Made by a program: the position numbers and the translations under genes. Of a DNA stretch of 64,000 nt, positions 25,155 to 34,383 are shown in pieces. Origin of the DNA: Bacteroidota bacterium (GTDB lineage: Bacteria; Bacteroidota; Bacteroidia; Chitinophagales; Chitinophagaceae). Location: positions 120,487-184,486 of the forward strand of contig JAFEAE010000014.1 of the NCBI GenBank assembly GCA_018266575.1. The letters are read 5' to 3'. The stretch's first letter is position 1, and each line of letters opens with the position of its first letter. The notes below the pieces were generated by a model. It made no database searches. It saw only the letters and a list, made by a program, of their open reading frames with translations, and was not told the origin of the DNA.

Positions 25155-27797
25155 TTATTTCCGCGAAGGGTATTTCACATCCCCTTTTGCATCGAACCAA
25201 AGTATTTTGTTCATTTCATTGTCATCGCCGTCATCAACTTCTTTGAATGCTTTGCTGGCAGAAAGCTTCGCATAATATTTTGCCTTGCCTTTCAATTCTG
25301 CAACGGGTTTGTTCATTTGGTTCAACGGAATATTATTTGCAAGATGCTGAAAATTGTATCCGTCTTTTTTCTCCTCAAAACAATCAAACATGGGCAACGC
25401 TGTTGCATCAATTACATTCATTGGCGGAATGCCAAGTATCTGTTCAATTGATCTCACCATCGATGTTTGATTATAACTGGTATGAATTGTTTTTCCTGAA
25501 TTAGAATAGGGGCTTATCACCTGGCAAACGGTGCGGTAAGATGAAATGTGGTCCCATCCGGATTGAGAGTCATCTTCGGTAATAAAAATTACCGTTGAAT
25601 CCCAGAACCTGCTGTGAGTAATGGTTTCAACGATCCTGCCAACAGCAAGGTCGTTATCAGCAACCATTGCTTTGGGTATTGGAAAATTCTCTGATGTGCC
25701 TGCAGTGTGATCATCGGGTAAAGAAAGAACAATAAGGTCAGGAAGATTATCACCATCCTGCGCTTCTGCTTTTTTCCAGTCATCAATAAAAATGTCTGCA
25801 CGTATCTGATCGGTAAAAGTGATATTATCACAATCAGGATATGCTGGCGAAATTACCTGGCGGATACGAGCGATAGTTGATGTGTTATAATATTTCAATT
25901 CTTTCTTGCCGGTATAATCATTGTAAATATCCAGCCATTTCATTTTATTATCATAATGAGTAAGGCATGCTTCACCATAGATGTGTACTTTTTTTCCATG
26001 ATCCAGAGCATTGTTCCATATAAAACCGTTTTTATTATATACCAACGCATCCTCCTGCCGGTGCGGATAACTACGGAACCATGCTCGCACATTTCTTTCC
26101 ACATAATCGGAAACCATTGCAGCATCTGTCCATTGATGCCCTTCTGCAGAGGATTTTCCCGATGCATAATAGTTATCTAACAAACAAAAATCTTCGGCAA
26201 GCTTGTGTTGGTTTGGTGTTATATTTTCTCCATAAATACAAAGTTCTTTATCTCCCCTTCCCTTTTCAATGTCTCCAAAAACCTGATCATACGTTTTATT
26301 TTCTTTGATGATGTAGATCACATGCTTAAAAACAGAAGGCTCGCCGATCCGCTCTGGCAGAGGTTTGGGGGCGATATTATTTCTTGGTACACTGTTAGCA
26401 AGAACAGTCCTGTAGAACAAATTCATTTGCTTAACTTTTTCCGTGTATACTTTTAACTCGCTTGCTGACGGTAGCGTGACCACACTGAACGATGCCAATT
26501 CTTTATGAATAGTAAATGCATTTTTTACAGTGCCGTTGGATAACTTCACGTCTTTATCTGCAGATAAAATCCTTGCGCCTTTTGCCTCAAGGTTAGTTAC
26601 AATCAGTTGATGATTTAAAATTGCAATGCCTGAAGGATATGCTTCAGTTGGAATAAATCCTTTTACAATTGCATGCATATTTTTTGATGCGGCACCAGGT
26701 AATTGAACTACAGCAACTGCATTATCCATTCCGTTGGCCACATATAATATATTTGTGGTAGCATCAATTGCCAATGCATCCGGCGAGCTTCCGTAAAAAC
26801 GATTTTGTTTTGTGAACAAACCTGTTTCAATAGAATCGATCACTCTTTCTTTTTTCACATCAACCACACTTACGTAATCGCTGTTTGCATTTGCAATATA
26901 AAGAAGATCATTCTTTGCATTTTTAATAATTGCGTTTGGATGGATACCCAATTGCAATTCATTAAGCAACGACCCGTTTACCGCATCAATCACTGACAGG
27001 CTTCCACGATTTACTGCACCTGTAACAGGATTGGTATATGCACTTCCCCATGGAGTGCCGGCATTTTCCTTCGAAGTATCGGTAACAATCGGGCCCGCCC
27101 AATTGGTGACAAAAATTTTTTTGTTGATGATGCACAAACCATAAGGAGCATTGCCTGTTGGTATTGACCAGATGATTTTCCTGTCATCAAATCTTATTTT
27201 AACCAATTCATTATTCCCATTCAAAACAACATAGAGGTATAAAACACCATCTTCAGTATTTGCAACAACCTGATTTGGCAATGCAAGTGCAGCAGGAGAT
27301 TTTTTTTCGATAACAATCCCGGAGACACTTTCAATCTTTTTCCCATTCCATTCCGCAATCATAACTGCAGACCTGCCATTGTCGGTAGTTCCGGCGCTCC
27401 ACGCAATGCAGATTTTGTTTTGATAGTTAAAAGACGTGATGCCAGAGTAGGTGCTCATCATGCTTTTCCATTCGTTATTTTTCCGGAAACTCCAGCTATC
27501 AATAATGGAATTTGATTTTGCATCTACTATATCAATCCCATACCTGTCTTCAATAACAAAATTTTTTTTGCCAGGAAGAACGGAAATATCCATTGCATGG
27601 TTCTCAACATCGGGATCTCCAAACGTAACAACTTTTCCTGCAGATTTTATCAACCTGTTATAAGGCATAACAGTGAACCGGCGATCGTTTTGTAATGTGC
27701 TATCTTCAAAAGGCAGTTTGTTCTTTATTGTTTTTTGAGAAAATAAAACAGCCGGGAAACATTCAAAAAATAAAATAAAAAAGATAGCTTTTTGCAT
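25155..27797 (-). CDS. YncE-type beta-propeller/phosphoesterase fusion, copy 2
   Basis: 880 residues from the ATG ending at 27797, with a signal peptide (AIFFILFFECFPAVLFSQ). It has the same layout as the gene at 22304: an N-terminal propeller to about residue 470, then a phosphoesterase with IIKENKTYDQVFGDI, DNYYASGKSSAEGHQW and ITEDDSQSGWDHISSYRT. The two differ strongly outside motifs, so the duplication is old or they came separately. Predicted periplasmic or surface hydrolase of phosphate esters. Confidence 0.87.
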   Translation of the reverse strand: MQKAIFFILFFECFPAVLFSQKTIKNKLPFEDSTLQNDRRFTVMPYNRLIKSAGKVVTFGDPDVENHAMDISVLPGKKNFVIEDRYGIDIVDAKSNSIIDSWSFRKNNEWKSMMSTYSGITSFNYQNKICIAWSAGTTDNGRSAVMIAEWNGKKIESVSGIVIEKKSPAALALPNQVVANTEDGVLYLYVVLNGNNELVKIRFDDRKIIWSIPTGNAPYGLCIINKKIFVTNWAGPIVTDTSKENAGTPWGSAYTNPVTGAVNRGSLSVIDAVNGSLLNELQLGIHPNAIIKNAKNDLLYIANANSDYVSVVDVKKERVIDSIETGLFTKQNRFYGSSPDALAIDATTNILYVANGMDNAVAVVQLPGAASKNMHAIVKGFIPTEAYPSGIAILNHQLIVTNLEAKGARILSADKDVKLSNGTVKNAFTIHKELASFSVVTLPSASELKVYTEKVKQMNLFYRTVLANSVPRNNIAPKPLPERIGEPSVFKHVIYIIKENKTYDQVFGDIEKGRGDKELCIYGENITPNQHKLAEDFCLLDNYYASGKSSAEGHQWTDAAMVSDYVERNVRAWFRSYPHRQEDALVYNKNGFIWNNALDHGKKVHIYGEACLTHYDNKMKWLDIYNDYTGKKELKYYNTSTIARIRQVISPAYPDCDNITFTDQIRADIFIDDWKKAEAQDGDNLPDLIVLSLPDDHTAGTSENFPIPKAMVADNDLAVGRIVETITHSRFWDSTVIFITEDDSQSGWDHISSYRTVCQVISPYSNSGKTIHTSYNQTSMVRSIEQILGIPPMNVIDATALPMFDCFEEKKDGYNFQHLANNIPLNQMNKPVAELKGKAKYYAKLSASKAFKEVDDGDDNEMNKILWFDAKGDVKYPSRK

Positions 27798-28019
27798 GTT
27801 CAACGTTTGAGGGGAATGATTATTAAATTGAAAACATCACATCACAAAACAACAGATAGGCAATTTAATCAGGCGCGTTAAATTAATAAGAAAATCGTTC
27901 AAATTATCCTGATTATGGTTATTCGGCAGTTGATTCATATTAATAAAAAACAACTTCCGAAATGCATGCACAGGCTTCAAAACCGCAAAAACTTAACATT
28001 GCGCATGTTAAGTTTCTAT

Positions 28020-28027
28020 TATTTTTG
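28020..28027 (+). promoter_or_regulatory. Candidate -7 promoter box
   Basis: TATTTTTG fits TAnnTTTG and lies 31 bases before the ATG at 28059. TTG at 27999-28001, 18 bases upstream, could be the -33 element. It would drive the small basic protein gene. Confidence 0.45.
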
Positions 28028-28058
28028 TGTTAACAGTATCCCCAAAAAACGTTATCAA

Positions 28059-28253
28059 ATGAAAGAAAAAACAAAAAAGCCTACAGGGAAAAAACTCTCT
28101 AAAAAGCAGGCAGCACAGGAAATTTTTGAGAAACTGGCGCCTGTTTTAGCCGAATATAAAACCGGAAATAGCAAGAAATTTGATCGCAGGTTAATGAAAG
28201 CGAGTAAGTTATTCGCGCCCTTAGTTATTAAAGAAAAGTCCGGGAAAAAGTAG
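28059..28253 (+). CDS. Small basic protein of unknown function
   Basis: 64 residues from the ATG at 28059; in-frame starts further upstream have no supporting signal. It is Lys-rich (MKEKTKKPTGKKLSKKQAAQ at the start, KEKSGKK at the end) with a central helix EIFEKLAPVLAEYKTGNSKK. High positive charge suggests nucleic-acid or ribosome binding, but no known family is recognised. A promoter-like box precedes it and a strong hairpin follows at 28281, so it appears to be a single-gene transcript. Confidence 0.65.
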   Translation: MKEKTKKPTGKKLSKKQAAQEIFEKLAPVLAEYKTGNSKKFDRRLMKASKLFAPLVIKEKSGKK

Positions 28254-28280
28254 TTAATCCCCGGACGATAATTCACAGAT

Positions 28281-28304
28281 AAGGAGCTATGTCTATAGCT
28301 CCTT
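28281..28304 (+). terminator. Perfect stem-loop terminator
   Basis: AAGGAGCTAT and ATAGCTCCTT form a perfect 10-bp stem around GTCT, 27 bases after the small basic gene and followed by TTAATTATTTTA. It separates that gene from the one at 28314, whose ATG lies 9 bases later, so the stem could also affect its translation. Confidence 0.65.
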
Positions 28305-28313
28305 AATTATTTT

Positions 28314-28613
28314 ATGGCAAATCAAACAGAGCCGGAAAAGTTGTTAAGTTATGAAAAATCCCATCGTGAACAAAGAAATCGTAAATTTCGTCAACTACTA
28401 ACAACTAAAGCTATGCAAACGACCGAGCAAACAAAACTCCAAAACATCATCCTGGAGCTTGAAAAAAGGTATCCCTATTTTAAGAAGATGGATATTTATG
28501 CAACTGTAAGCAATGCCTACAAAAAGATACATTCTTTTTTCACCCCGGTTACAGACAATGAACTTGAGGCAATAAAGAATATTGCAGACAATGAATTGAA
28601 ATTGTCTTTATAA
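28314..28613 (+). CDS. Hypothetical helical protein
   Basis: 99 residues from the ATG at 28314; a second ATG at 28413 would leave the last 66 residues (MQTTEQTKLQNIILELEKRY and on). The sequence is charged and helical, with YPYFKKMDIYATVSNAYKKI near residue 60. No family is recognised. It starts right after the hairpin at 28281-28304 and converges with the SDR gene. Confidence 0.5.
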   Translation: MANQTEPEKLLSYEKSHREQRNRKFRQLLTTKAMQTTEQTKLQNIILELEKRYPYFKKMDIYATVSNAYKKIHSFFTPVTDNELEAIKNIADNELKLSL

Positions 28614-28666
28614 TCTTTTTGAAAAACATATTTGATGAACTGCTTTGCCTGATCTTGCTAAGCCCG

Positions 28667-29356
28667 TCATGCATTGTTGTATACTTTATAAACCGCTTCA
28701 CGAACAGGATATCCTTTATCACTGCAAATAAATTCAAGTACATCTGCAAGTTGTTCGGGCTTTACCCAGTTTGCCGGATTTGCGTACGGCATGCTTTCCC
28801 TGTTGATCGCAGTATCAATCGTACTTGGCACAACAACAGAAGCAGAAACATTTGTGCCCTTGTTTTCTTCATTAATAAAATCAGCCAGTTTAAACAGCAA
28901 TGATTTTGCAAGGGCGTAAGCAACCAGGTCTTTTCCCTGGGCAGGATTTATTGCCGGTCTCGCCCCTATAAAAACCAACCGCCCGTAACCATTTTGTTGC
29001 ATGTGTTCAATTAATGGCCGGGTTAAAAAATAAGCCGTTTCAAAATTCAATGAAAATTGTTTTTGAATATCTGTTCCGGATGTTGCTGCAACATTTCCCG
29101 CAGCAAAACCTCCTACAAGCATTAACGCAGCATCTATTTTTCCATGAGATGCAATTACTGATTTCACAAAATTTTCCGTTTCATTTTCGTTGCTAAGGTT
29201 AACAGAATTAAATTCGAAGTTTGAATTATTATGTGCAAATTCAAGATGATTGTGTTTACTGTCAACAGCAATTACAAAATATCCTTCATCCAAAAATTTT
29301 TTCACTGTTGCGGCACCCAGGTTCCCATTTGCACCGGTTATGATTATTGTTTTCAT
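28667..29356 (-). CDS. Short-chain dehydrogenase/reductase
   Basis: 229 residues. The nucleotide-binding TGANGNLGAATVKKF is at residues 7-21, and the active-site YALAK lies at about 149-153. The usual catalytic Ser position on the preceding strand reads VFIGARPA, so the Ser of the triad is not obvious. The C terminus (EQLADVLEFICSDKGYPVRE) is typical of SDRs. It would reduce or oxidise a small carbonyl substrate with NAD(P). Single gene; the substrate is unknown. Confidence 0.88.
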   Translation of the reverse strand: MKTIIITGANGNLGAATVKKFLDEGYFVIAVDSKHNHLEFAHNNSNFEFNSVNLSNENETENFVKSVIASHGKIDAALMLVGGFAAGNVAATSGTDIQKQFSLNFETAYFLTRPLIEHMQQNGYGRLVFIGARPAINPAQGKDLVAYALAKSLLFKLADFINEENKGTNVSASVVVPSTIDTAINRESMPYANPANWVKPEQLADVLEFICSDKGYPVREAVYKVYNNA

Positions 29357-29459
29357 TCTCGCAAAGTTTACAATTATTCTGCCTCAAGGTAATTCTTATA
29401 TCGGTAAAGCTATCAGAACTTATGTAAATTTATAAGGAAGAAAAATAAATCGGTTTAAC

Positions 29460-29927
29460 ATGAAAAAATTTCCCCTTCGCCATGCGCTAACAGCAGGGCT
29501 GATCGCCGGCACATTGGATATTACAGCAGCGTTCATTCAAACCTATATTAAAACCAGCAAAGGCCCTGAGGCAGTTTTGAAATTTATTGCAAGCGGCGCA
29601 TTCGGAAAAGAAGCATTTACCGGTGGCAATTCTATGATAGTATGGGGACTTGTTTTTCACTATATCATTGCAATTTCATTTACATTATTTTTCTTTTGGC
29701 TCGCAGTTATGGCACCAAAAATCCTTTCTCAAAAAATATTAACTGCAATTGTTTATTCAACAGGCATGTGGTCGGTTACGCAATTCATCGTTATACCGTT
29801 ATCTAAAATCCCAAAACGCCAGTTTAATTTTTCCAATACAATCATTGCAATTTCTATTTTAGTTATGTGCATTGGAATTCCTATCACATATCTTGCCGCA
29901 CGTGCAATAAATACCAACAAGCATTAA
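29460..29927 (+). CDS. Small multi-helix membrane protein, YagU/DUF1440-like
   Basis: 155 residues with four membrane segments (about 10-28, 56-85, 90-112 and 125-148). The opening RHALTAGLIAGTLDITAAFI and the central GGNSMIVWGLVFHYIIAISF resemble the DUF1440/YagU group of small inner-membrane proteins. No catalytic motif is seen. It is divergent from the SDR gene and converges with the Old Yellow Enzyme gene. Confidence 0.7.
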   Translation: MKKFPLRHALTAGLIAGTLDITAAFIQTYIKTSKGPEAVLKFIASGAFGKEAFTGGNSMIVWGLVFHYIIAISFTLFFFWLAVMAPKILSQKILTAIVYSTGMWSVTQFIVIPLSKIPKRQFNFSNTIIAISILVMCIGIPITYLAARAINTNKH

Positions 29928-29954
29928 ATGTTTAATTTTTTCAGCAAGCCTGAC

Positions 29955-31025
29955 CTATCTCGGCTTTGCCCTTTCATATTGAGAAGGCCATTTGAGATCA
30001 GCACCAAGAACATATGCAGCATGTAAAGGGAAATAGGGGTCTCTCAAAAATTCTCTTGCTATCATAATCAAGTCAGCTTGTCCTTTATTCAAAATTTCCT
30101 CGGCTTGTTGAGCATCTGTAATTAACCCAACAGCACCAGTCATTATACCCGTTTCTTTTTTTATCCTTTGTGCAAAAGGAACCTGGTAGCCGGGGCCAAG
30201 CGGGATTTTTGCATGTGGTGATGTGCCCCCACTTGAGCAATCAATCAAATCTACTCCTTCGCTCTTTAATATTGAAGATAACTTTACCGACTGATCAACA
30301 TCCCATCCACCTTCCACCCAATCTGTAGAAGATATCCGTACAAGCAGGGGCAAATTTTCATCCCAGTTTTTCTTCACTGCCCTTACTATCTCTAACAAAA
30401 ACCTTATCCTGTTTTCAAAAGAACCACCATATTCATCCGTGCGTGTATTGCTTAATGGCGAAAGGAACTGGTGAATTAAGTATCCGTGCGCAGCATGTAT
30501 TTCTACTACCTTGTAGCCTGCTTCCAACGCCCGGATTGTTGCGGCAGAGAAATCATTGATCGCATCATTAATATCTTCTTTACTCATTTCTACCGGAGGT
30601 TCCTCATCTTCTGTAAATGAGATTGCACTTGCAGACAAGGTTTGCCATCCTCCGTTTTTTACTGCTACTTGTTTTCCACCTTCCCATGGCGCGTTATGGC
30701 TGGCTTTGCGCCCCGCATGTGCAATCTGTATTCCGGCAATTGCACCTTGGTTATGGATGAAATCCACGATCTGCTTCAGTTTCGGGATATGCGCATCTTT
30801 ATAAATCCCCAGATCTTTTGCCGTGATCCTCCCTTCAGGAGAAACTGCAGTTGCTTCCTGTATTATCAAACCTGCACCTCCAACTGCCCTGGATCCCAAA
30901 TGCACCAAATGCCAATCGTTTGCAAAGCCATCCTGCACCGACGAATATTCGCACATAGGCGAAACTGCAATCCGGTTCCGGAACTCAATCTCTTTAATTT
31001 TTAAGGTAGAAAATAACATACTCAT
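29955..31025 (-). CDS. Old Yellow Enzyme family NADH:flavin oxidoreductase, YqjM type
   Basis: 356 residues forming one FMN-binding barrel. Seen are SPMCEYSS with the Cys typical of the YqjM class (about residue 24), the substrate-anion pair in HAGRKASHNAPW, the catalytic Tyr in EIHAAHGYLIHQFLSP, the arginine loop LLVRISSTDWVEGG and the phosphate-binding MIAREFLRDPYFPLHAA at the end. These enzymes reduce activated C=C bonds with NAD(P)H. Cytoplasmic; physiological substrate unknown. Confidence 0.93.
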   Translation of the reverse strand: MSMLFSTLKIKEIEFRNRIAVSPMCEYSSVQDGFANDWHLVHLGSRAVGGAGLIIQEATAVSPEGRITAKDLGIYKDAHIPKLKQIVDFIHNQGAIAGIQIAHAGRKASHNAPWEGGKQVAVKNGGWQTLSASAISFTEDEEPPVEMSKEDINDAINDFSAATIRALEAGYKVVEIHAAHGYLIHQFLSPLSNTRTDEYGGSFENRIRFLLEIVRAVKKNWDENLPLLVRISSTDWVEGGWDVDQSVKLSSILKSEGVDLIDCSSGGTSPHAKIPLGPGYQVPFAQRIKKETGIMTGAVGLITDAQQAEEILNKGQADLIMIAREFLRDPYFPLHAAYVLGADLKWPSQYERAKPR

Positions 31026-31215
31026 ATTGCTCTTGCTTAAATCAGTTTAAAATGGAAACCGCGAATATAATTCAAACAATTTTCCCCTAAACAGTTTTTA
31101 ATTTCGGAAAAGAGAACAATAACAGACAGAAAATGTTCACTCAGAATTTATCCTGCTATTAATGATTATCTTCTGCTCATCGTGGATGAAAATATTTACT
31201 AACTTTGATACGTAT

Positions 31216-31845
31216 ATGATACGGATACTAATTGCAGACGATCATGCCATTGTAAGGCGTGGATTGAAACAAATCCTGCTTGAGGAATTTCCTTCTGCCC
31301 GTATTGATGAGGCTGAAGATGCGGAAGTACTGTTAAAAAAAATCATGAAAGACGAATGGGATATTGTTATTACTGACCTGTCGATGCCAGGCAGATCAGG
31401 TATGGATGCCCTCCAGCAAATAAAACTGCATTACCCGAAATTGCCTGTTCTTGTTTTAAGTGCACATCCCGAAGAGCAATATGCCATGCGTGTATTGAAA
31501 GCTGGTGCTTCCGGCTATTTGAACAAAGAAGCCGCACCTGATGAATTTTTAAAAGCTGTTCACCGCGTTTTACTTGGCAAAAAATATATCACGGCTTCTA
31601 TAGCAGACCAATTGATTTCAGAATTAGATAAAGATGGGGAAAAACGACCGCATGAATACCTCTCAGACCGCGAGTTTGAAGTGTTCAAACTTATAGCAGC
31701 AGGCAAATCTGTTTCTGATATTGCACAACAAATGTCCCTCGGTGTTACAACCATCAGCACATACAGGGCAAGGATATTGGATAAGATGGGAATGAAGACA
31801 AACGCCCTTCTTACAATGTACGCTATCGAGAACAAACTTTTATAG
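31216..31845 (+). CDS. NarL/FixJ-family response regulator
   Basis: 209 residues from the ATG at 31216; an upstream ATG at 31162 would add 18 unlikely residues. The receiver has LIADDHAIV, the phospho-acceptor Asp in IVITDLSMPG and the Lys in GYLNKEA. The LuxR-type domain reads YLSDREFEVFKLIAAGKSVS, then LGVTTISTYRARILDKMGM. It belongs to a different subgroup from the other two regulators in the window. No kinase gene adjoins it. Confidence 0.92.
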   Translation: MIRILIADDHAIVRRGLKQILLEEFPSARIDEAEDAEVLLKKIMKDEWDIVITDLSMPGRSGMDALQQIKLHYPKLPVLVLSAHPEEQYAMRVLKAGASGYLNKEAAPDEFLKAVHRVLLGKKYITASIADQLISELDKDGEKRPHEYLSDREFEVFKLIAAGKSVSDIAQQMSLGVTTISTYRARILDKMGMKTNALLTMYAIENKLL

Positions 31846-32460
31846 ATCCTGGAATGTAAAGTTTTACTTGTTTTATAATACAGGTACTATACAAAACTTG
31901 GCATAATCTCCATTTTTCCTACGTATATATCAATAGCTCTGATATAAGAATTAACTGATACGCCTATCTTAAAAAATTGATTTAATTACAATCTTCCTGC
32001 AAATAAAACTCGAAGAATTTTCATAAAAAATCCATCTGTTGTTTCAAAAAATCTGCTTTTAAATAACTGATATCCGCAAAACCTTCTGACTAATTTCAAC
32101 TTTGAAAGCAACGCTTTCACCCTTCACATGAAATCTTCCTTGATGAAAGCATAATAAATTTTAAAACCAATATCCAGATACACATTCGTACACTATAAAA
32201 ATGTATATGAAAAAGCATAAGTAGTAAAAATTCTACTTAATCAATTTAGAAAATCGTACCTTTAATTAATTACTTGTTCTATTTTTTAGCTTTTTGTTTC
32301 GTAGTTACTTTGTACTGTCAATAAGAGATCAGACAGAACGTAAAACAAAGACGTAATACCAATAAGAAACCAAAGGCAGGAACCACTCGTTAGAATCATC
32401 CCTTAAATTTTACTAAATAAAATCTGCATTTCGCATAAATGCAAGTGTAAATGTTTTGCT
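31846..32460. other. Long gene-free stretch between a regulator and a small protein
   Basis: 615 very AT-rich bases with no credible reading frame. TAAGTAG (32220-32226) and CTACTTA (32235-32241) form a 7-bp inverted repeat. TACCTTTA a little downstream (about 32258) is one base off a -7 box, so this may be an operator-promoter region for the genes at 32461-33518. Nothing else was recognised. Confidence 0.4.
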
Positions 32461-32790
32461 ATGAAAAAACGTACCATACAACAAGAAATCCTATTAGTAC
32501 TGAATGATTGCACTTCAAATAAAAAGTTTTTGAACAAAATTTCATTGAAACCCGGAGAAAATAATACCTGGGTGGAACAGTTGGAAGATGCCTGTATGAA
32601 TGGTTTATTGTATGAAATCCTACCGGGAATGATCAATAAAACAAGAATGGGAAAAAAGCTTTTAATATGGCAGGCAAAAAGAAAAACAGGATGCCTTGAA
32701 ATGGAATTGGGGGAAATGAATTATTGCGAGATCGATTATCCTTTTTCAATAAGCCCGAATTATTTTATGCCGGAAAAATCATTGAACTGA
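32461..32790 (+). CDS. Hypothetical protein upstream of a response regulator
   Basis: 109 residues. The N terminus is basic (MKKRTIQQEILLVLNDCTSN), and the centre reads WVEQLEDACMNGLLYEILPG. No domain or signal peptide is recognised. It is on the same strand as the response regulator 86 bases downstream, so it might share its regulation. A small cytoplasmic protein is the most that can be said. Confidence 0.55.
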   Translation: MKKRTIQQEILLVLNDCTSNKKFLNKISLKPGENNTWVEQLEDACMNGLLYEILPGMINKTRMGKKLLIWQAKRKTGCLEMELGEMNYCEIDYPFSISPNYFMPEKSLN

Positions 32791-32876
32791 ATCAAGCACA
32801 AATTATATGAACCAAAAATCTTAAACAGAAATCCAAATCCTATAGTAAAAAACCTTAACCCAAAAAAAGTATCGTT

Positions 32877-33518
32877 ATGAACAAAATCAAAGTATTGATC
32901 GCAGACAATTACAAATTGAACAGAGACGCATGGGCATTTATGCTAAACAGCGACCCACGATTTGAAGTAATCGCCGAATGTTCTGATGCAGACAAAGCGG
33001 TTGAACTCGCTTCCGAAAAACGTCCCGATGTTGTATTAATGAACATCAATATTCCTGTGTTTGCGGGGCTTGAAGCAACACAAAAGATCAGGAGAAAATT
33101 ACCGGCATCGCATGTAATCGGCATCTCCATCCATTCGCAACCATCTTACGCAAAAAAGATGATCCAGATGGGCGCAAAAGGATATGTAACAAAAAATTCT
33201 TCAAGAGAAGAAATGATCCAGGCGATTCTTGAAGTGAACAAAGGGAATAAATATATCTGCGAAGAAATCAAAAACATTCTTTCGTTTCAATTACTCGACC
33301 AGGACACGAAAGAACCAGGAACAAATTCAATTTCCAAAAGGGAGCTTGAAATTATTAATCTTTTGAAAGAAGGTTTATCGTCGAAAGAAATTGCGGAAAC
33401 ATTATTTATTTCTTTCCGTACTGTTGAAGTGCACAGGCATAACATCCTGAAAAAACTCAAATTAAAAAACACAGCATCATTGGTTAATTTCATTAACTCA
33501 TCGGCCATGTTCTTTTAA
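32877..33518 (+). CDS. NarL-family response regulator with Asn at the phospho-acceptor site
   Basis: 213 residues. The C-terminal LuxR-type domain is normal (ISKRELEIINLLKEGLSSKE, then ISFRTVEVHRHNILKKLKL). In the receiver, the phospho-acceptor Asp is replaced: VVLMNINIP, Asn56. The acidic pair is also reduced to Asp-Asn (LIADNYKLN, 10-11). The conserved Lys106 (GYVTKN) and Ser84 remain. Such receivers cannot be phosphorylated in the usual way and often work by expression level or by ligand or partner binding. It is a paralogue of the intact regulator at 21467-22114. Confidence 0.92.
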   Translation: MNKIKVLIADNYKLNRDAWAFMLNSDPRFEVIAECSDADKAVELASEKRPDVVLMNINIPVFAGLEATQKIRRKLPASHVIGISIHSQPSYAKKMIQMGAKGYVTKNSSREEMIQAILEVNKGNKYICEEIKNILSFQLLDQDTKEPGTNSISKRELEIINLLKEGLSSKEIAETLFISFRTVEVHRHNILKKLKLKNTASLVNFINSSAMFF

Positions 33519-33669
33519 TTCAGCATCAAATACTCATTTCTCCTTGTTATGAAAAATCTGATCCTACGAAAACAACCCGGAAAAACGGGTCATCCAATAT
33601 CCTAAAACCAACTTTCACGCGGCTGAATAGTTATATTATCAACTGGCCATAAACTTATTTGGCTGCGAG

Positions 33670-33691
33670 CCCCGCCACGGCGGGGTTTTTT
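33670..33691 (+). terminator. Rho-independent terminator
   Basis: CCCCGC and GCGGGG form a GC-only stem around CACG, followed directly by six T. It ends transcription from the plus-strand regulator before the convergent aldolase gene. The distance from the regulator stop is about 150 bases. Confidence 0.85.
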
Positions 33692-33710
33692 ATTTAGCGG
33701 GATTGAAAAA

Positions 33711-34373
33711 TTATTTCCTGCACTCACCTATCAACTGCATAGCAAGTTTGGTGTTCGTAAGCAATTCTTCATAATTTTTATTTTCAAGAACAGCTTTGCT
33801 GATAAGTTTGCTGCCCATGCCTACAGCAACAACTCCGGCATTAAACCATGATTGCAAGTTTTCTTTTTTGACTTCAACACCACCCGTTGGCATAAATGAT
33901 AAACCCGGAAAAATTTCTTTCAAGGATTGTATATAAGATGGGCCAAGAAGGTTACCCGGGAAAACCTTCACCATCGTTGCACCATTTGCTTCTGCAAGGT
34001 GAATTTCCGTAGGCGTCATACATCCGGGTATCCATGACAGGTTTGCGTGATGTGTAATTTTTGCAACCTCCAGGTTTACGATCGGGCAAATAATAAAATC
34101 TGCACCTGCAGCAATAAAAATTTCTGCATCTGTTTTTGTTTTCACCGTTCCTATCCCCAATTTCATTCCGGGCAATTCTGTGCTAATTATTTTTTTCATC
34201 AGCATAAAATTATCCAATGCATATTCCCCGCGGTTAGTGTATTCAACAACACGTATACCTGCCGCGTATAAATTTCTCAATACATCAACACTTATATCCG
34301 GCTTATCGTGATAAAATAACGGAAGCAATCCTTGAGAAATGATCAGTTGCTGAATATCGTTTTGTTTACTCAT
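33711..34373 (-). CDS. eda: KDPG (2-dehydro-3-deoxyphosphogluconate) aldolase
   Basis: 220 residues of the class I KDPG/KHG aldolase family, which splits KDPG into pyruvate and glyceraldehyde 3-phosphate. Seen are the Glu in AGIRVVEYTNRGEYALDNF, LGIGTVKTKTDAEIFIAAGA, CPIVNLEVAK, the PGCMTPTEI loop, the Schiff-base Lys in MVKVFPGNLLGPSY and the phosphate site MPTGGVEVKKENL. It lies 10 bases after uxaC on the same strand, so it is the last step of a hexuronate operon with uxaC and uxaB. Confidence 0.93.
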   Translation of the reverse strand: MSKQNDIQQLIISQGLLPLFYHDKPDISVDVLRNLYAAGIRVVEYTNRGEYALDNFMLMKKIISTELPGMKLGIGTVKTKTDAEIFIAAGADFIICPIVNLEVAKITHHANLSWIPGCMTPTEIHLAEANGATMVKVFPGNLLGPSYIQSLKEIFPGLSFMPTGGVEVKKENLQSWFNAGVVAVGMGSKLISKAVLENKNYEELLTNTKLAMQLIGECRK

Positions 34374-34383
34374 AACATTAAAA

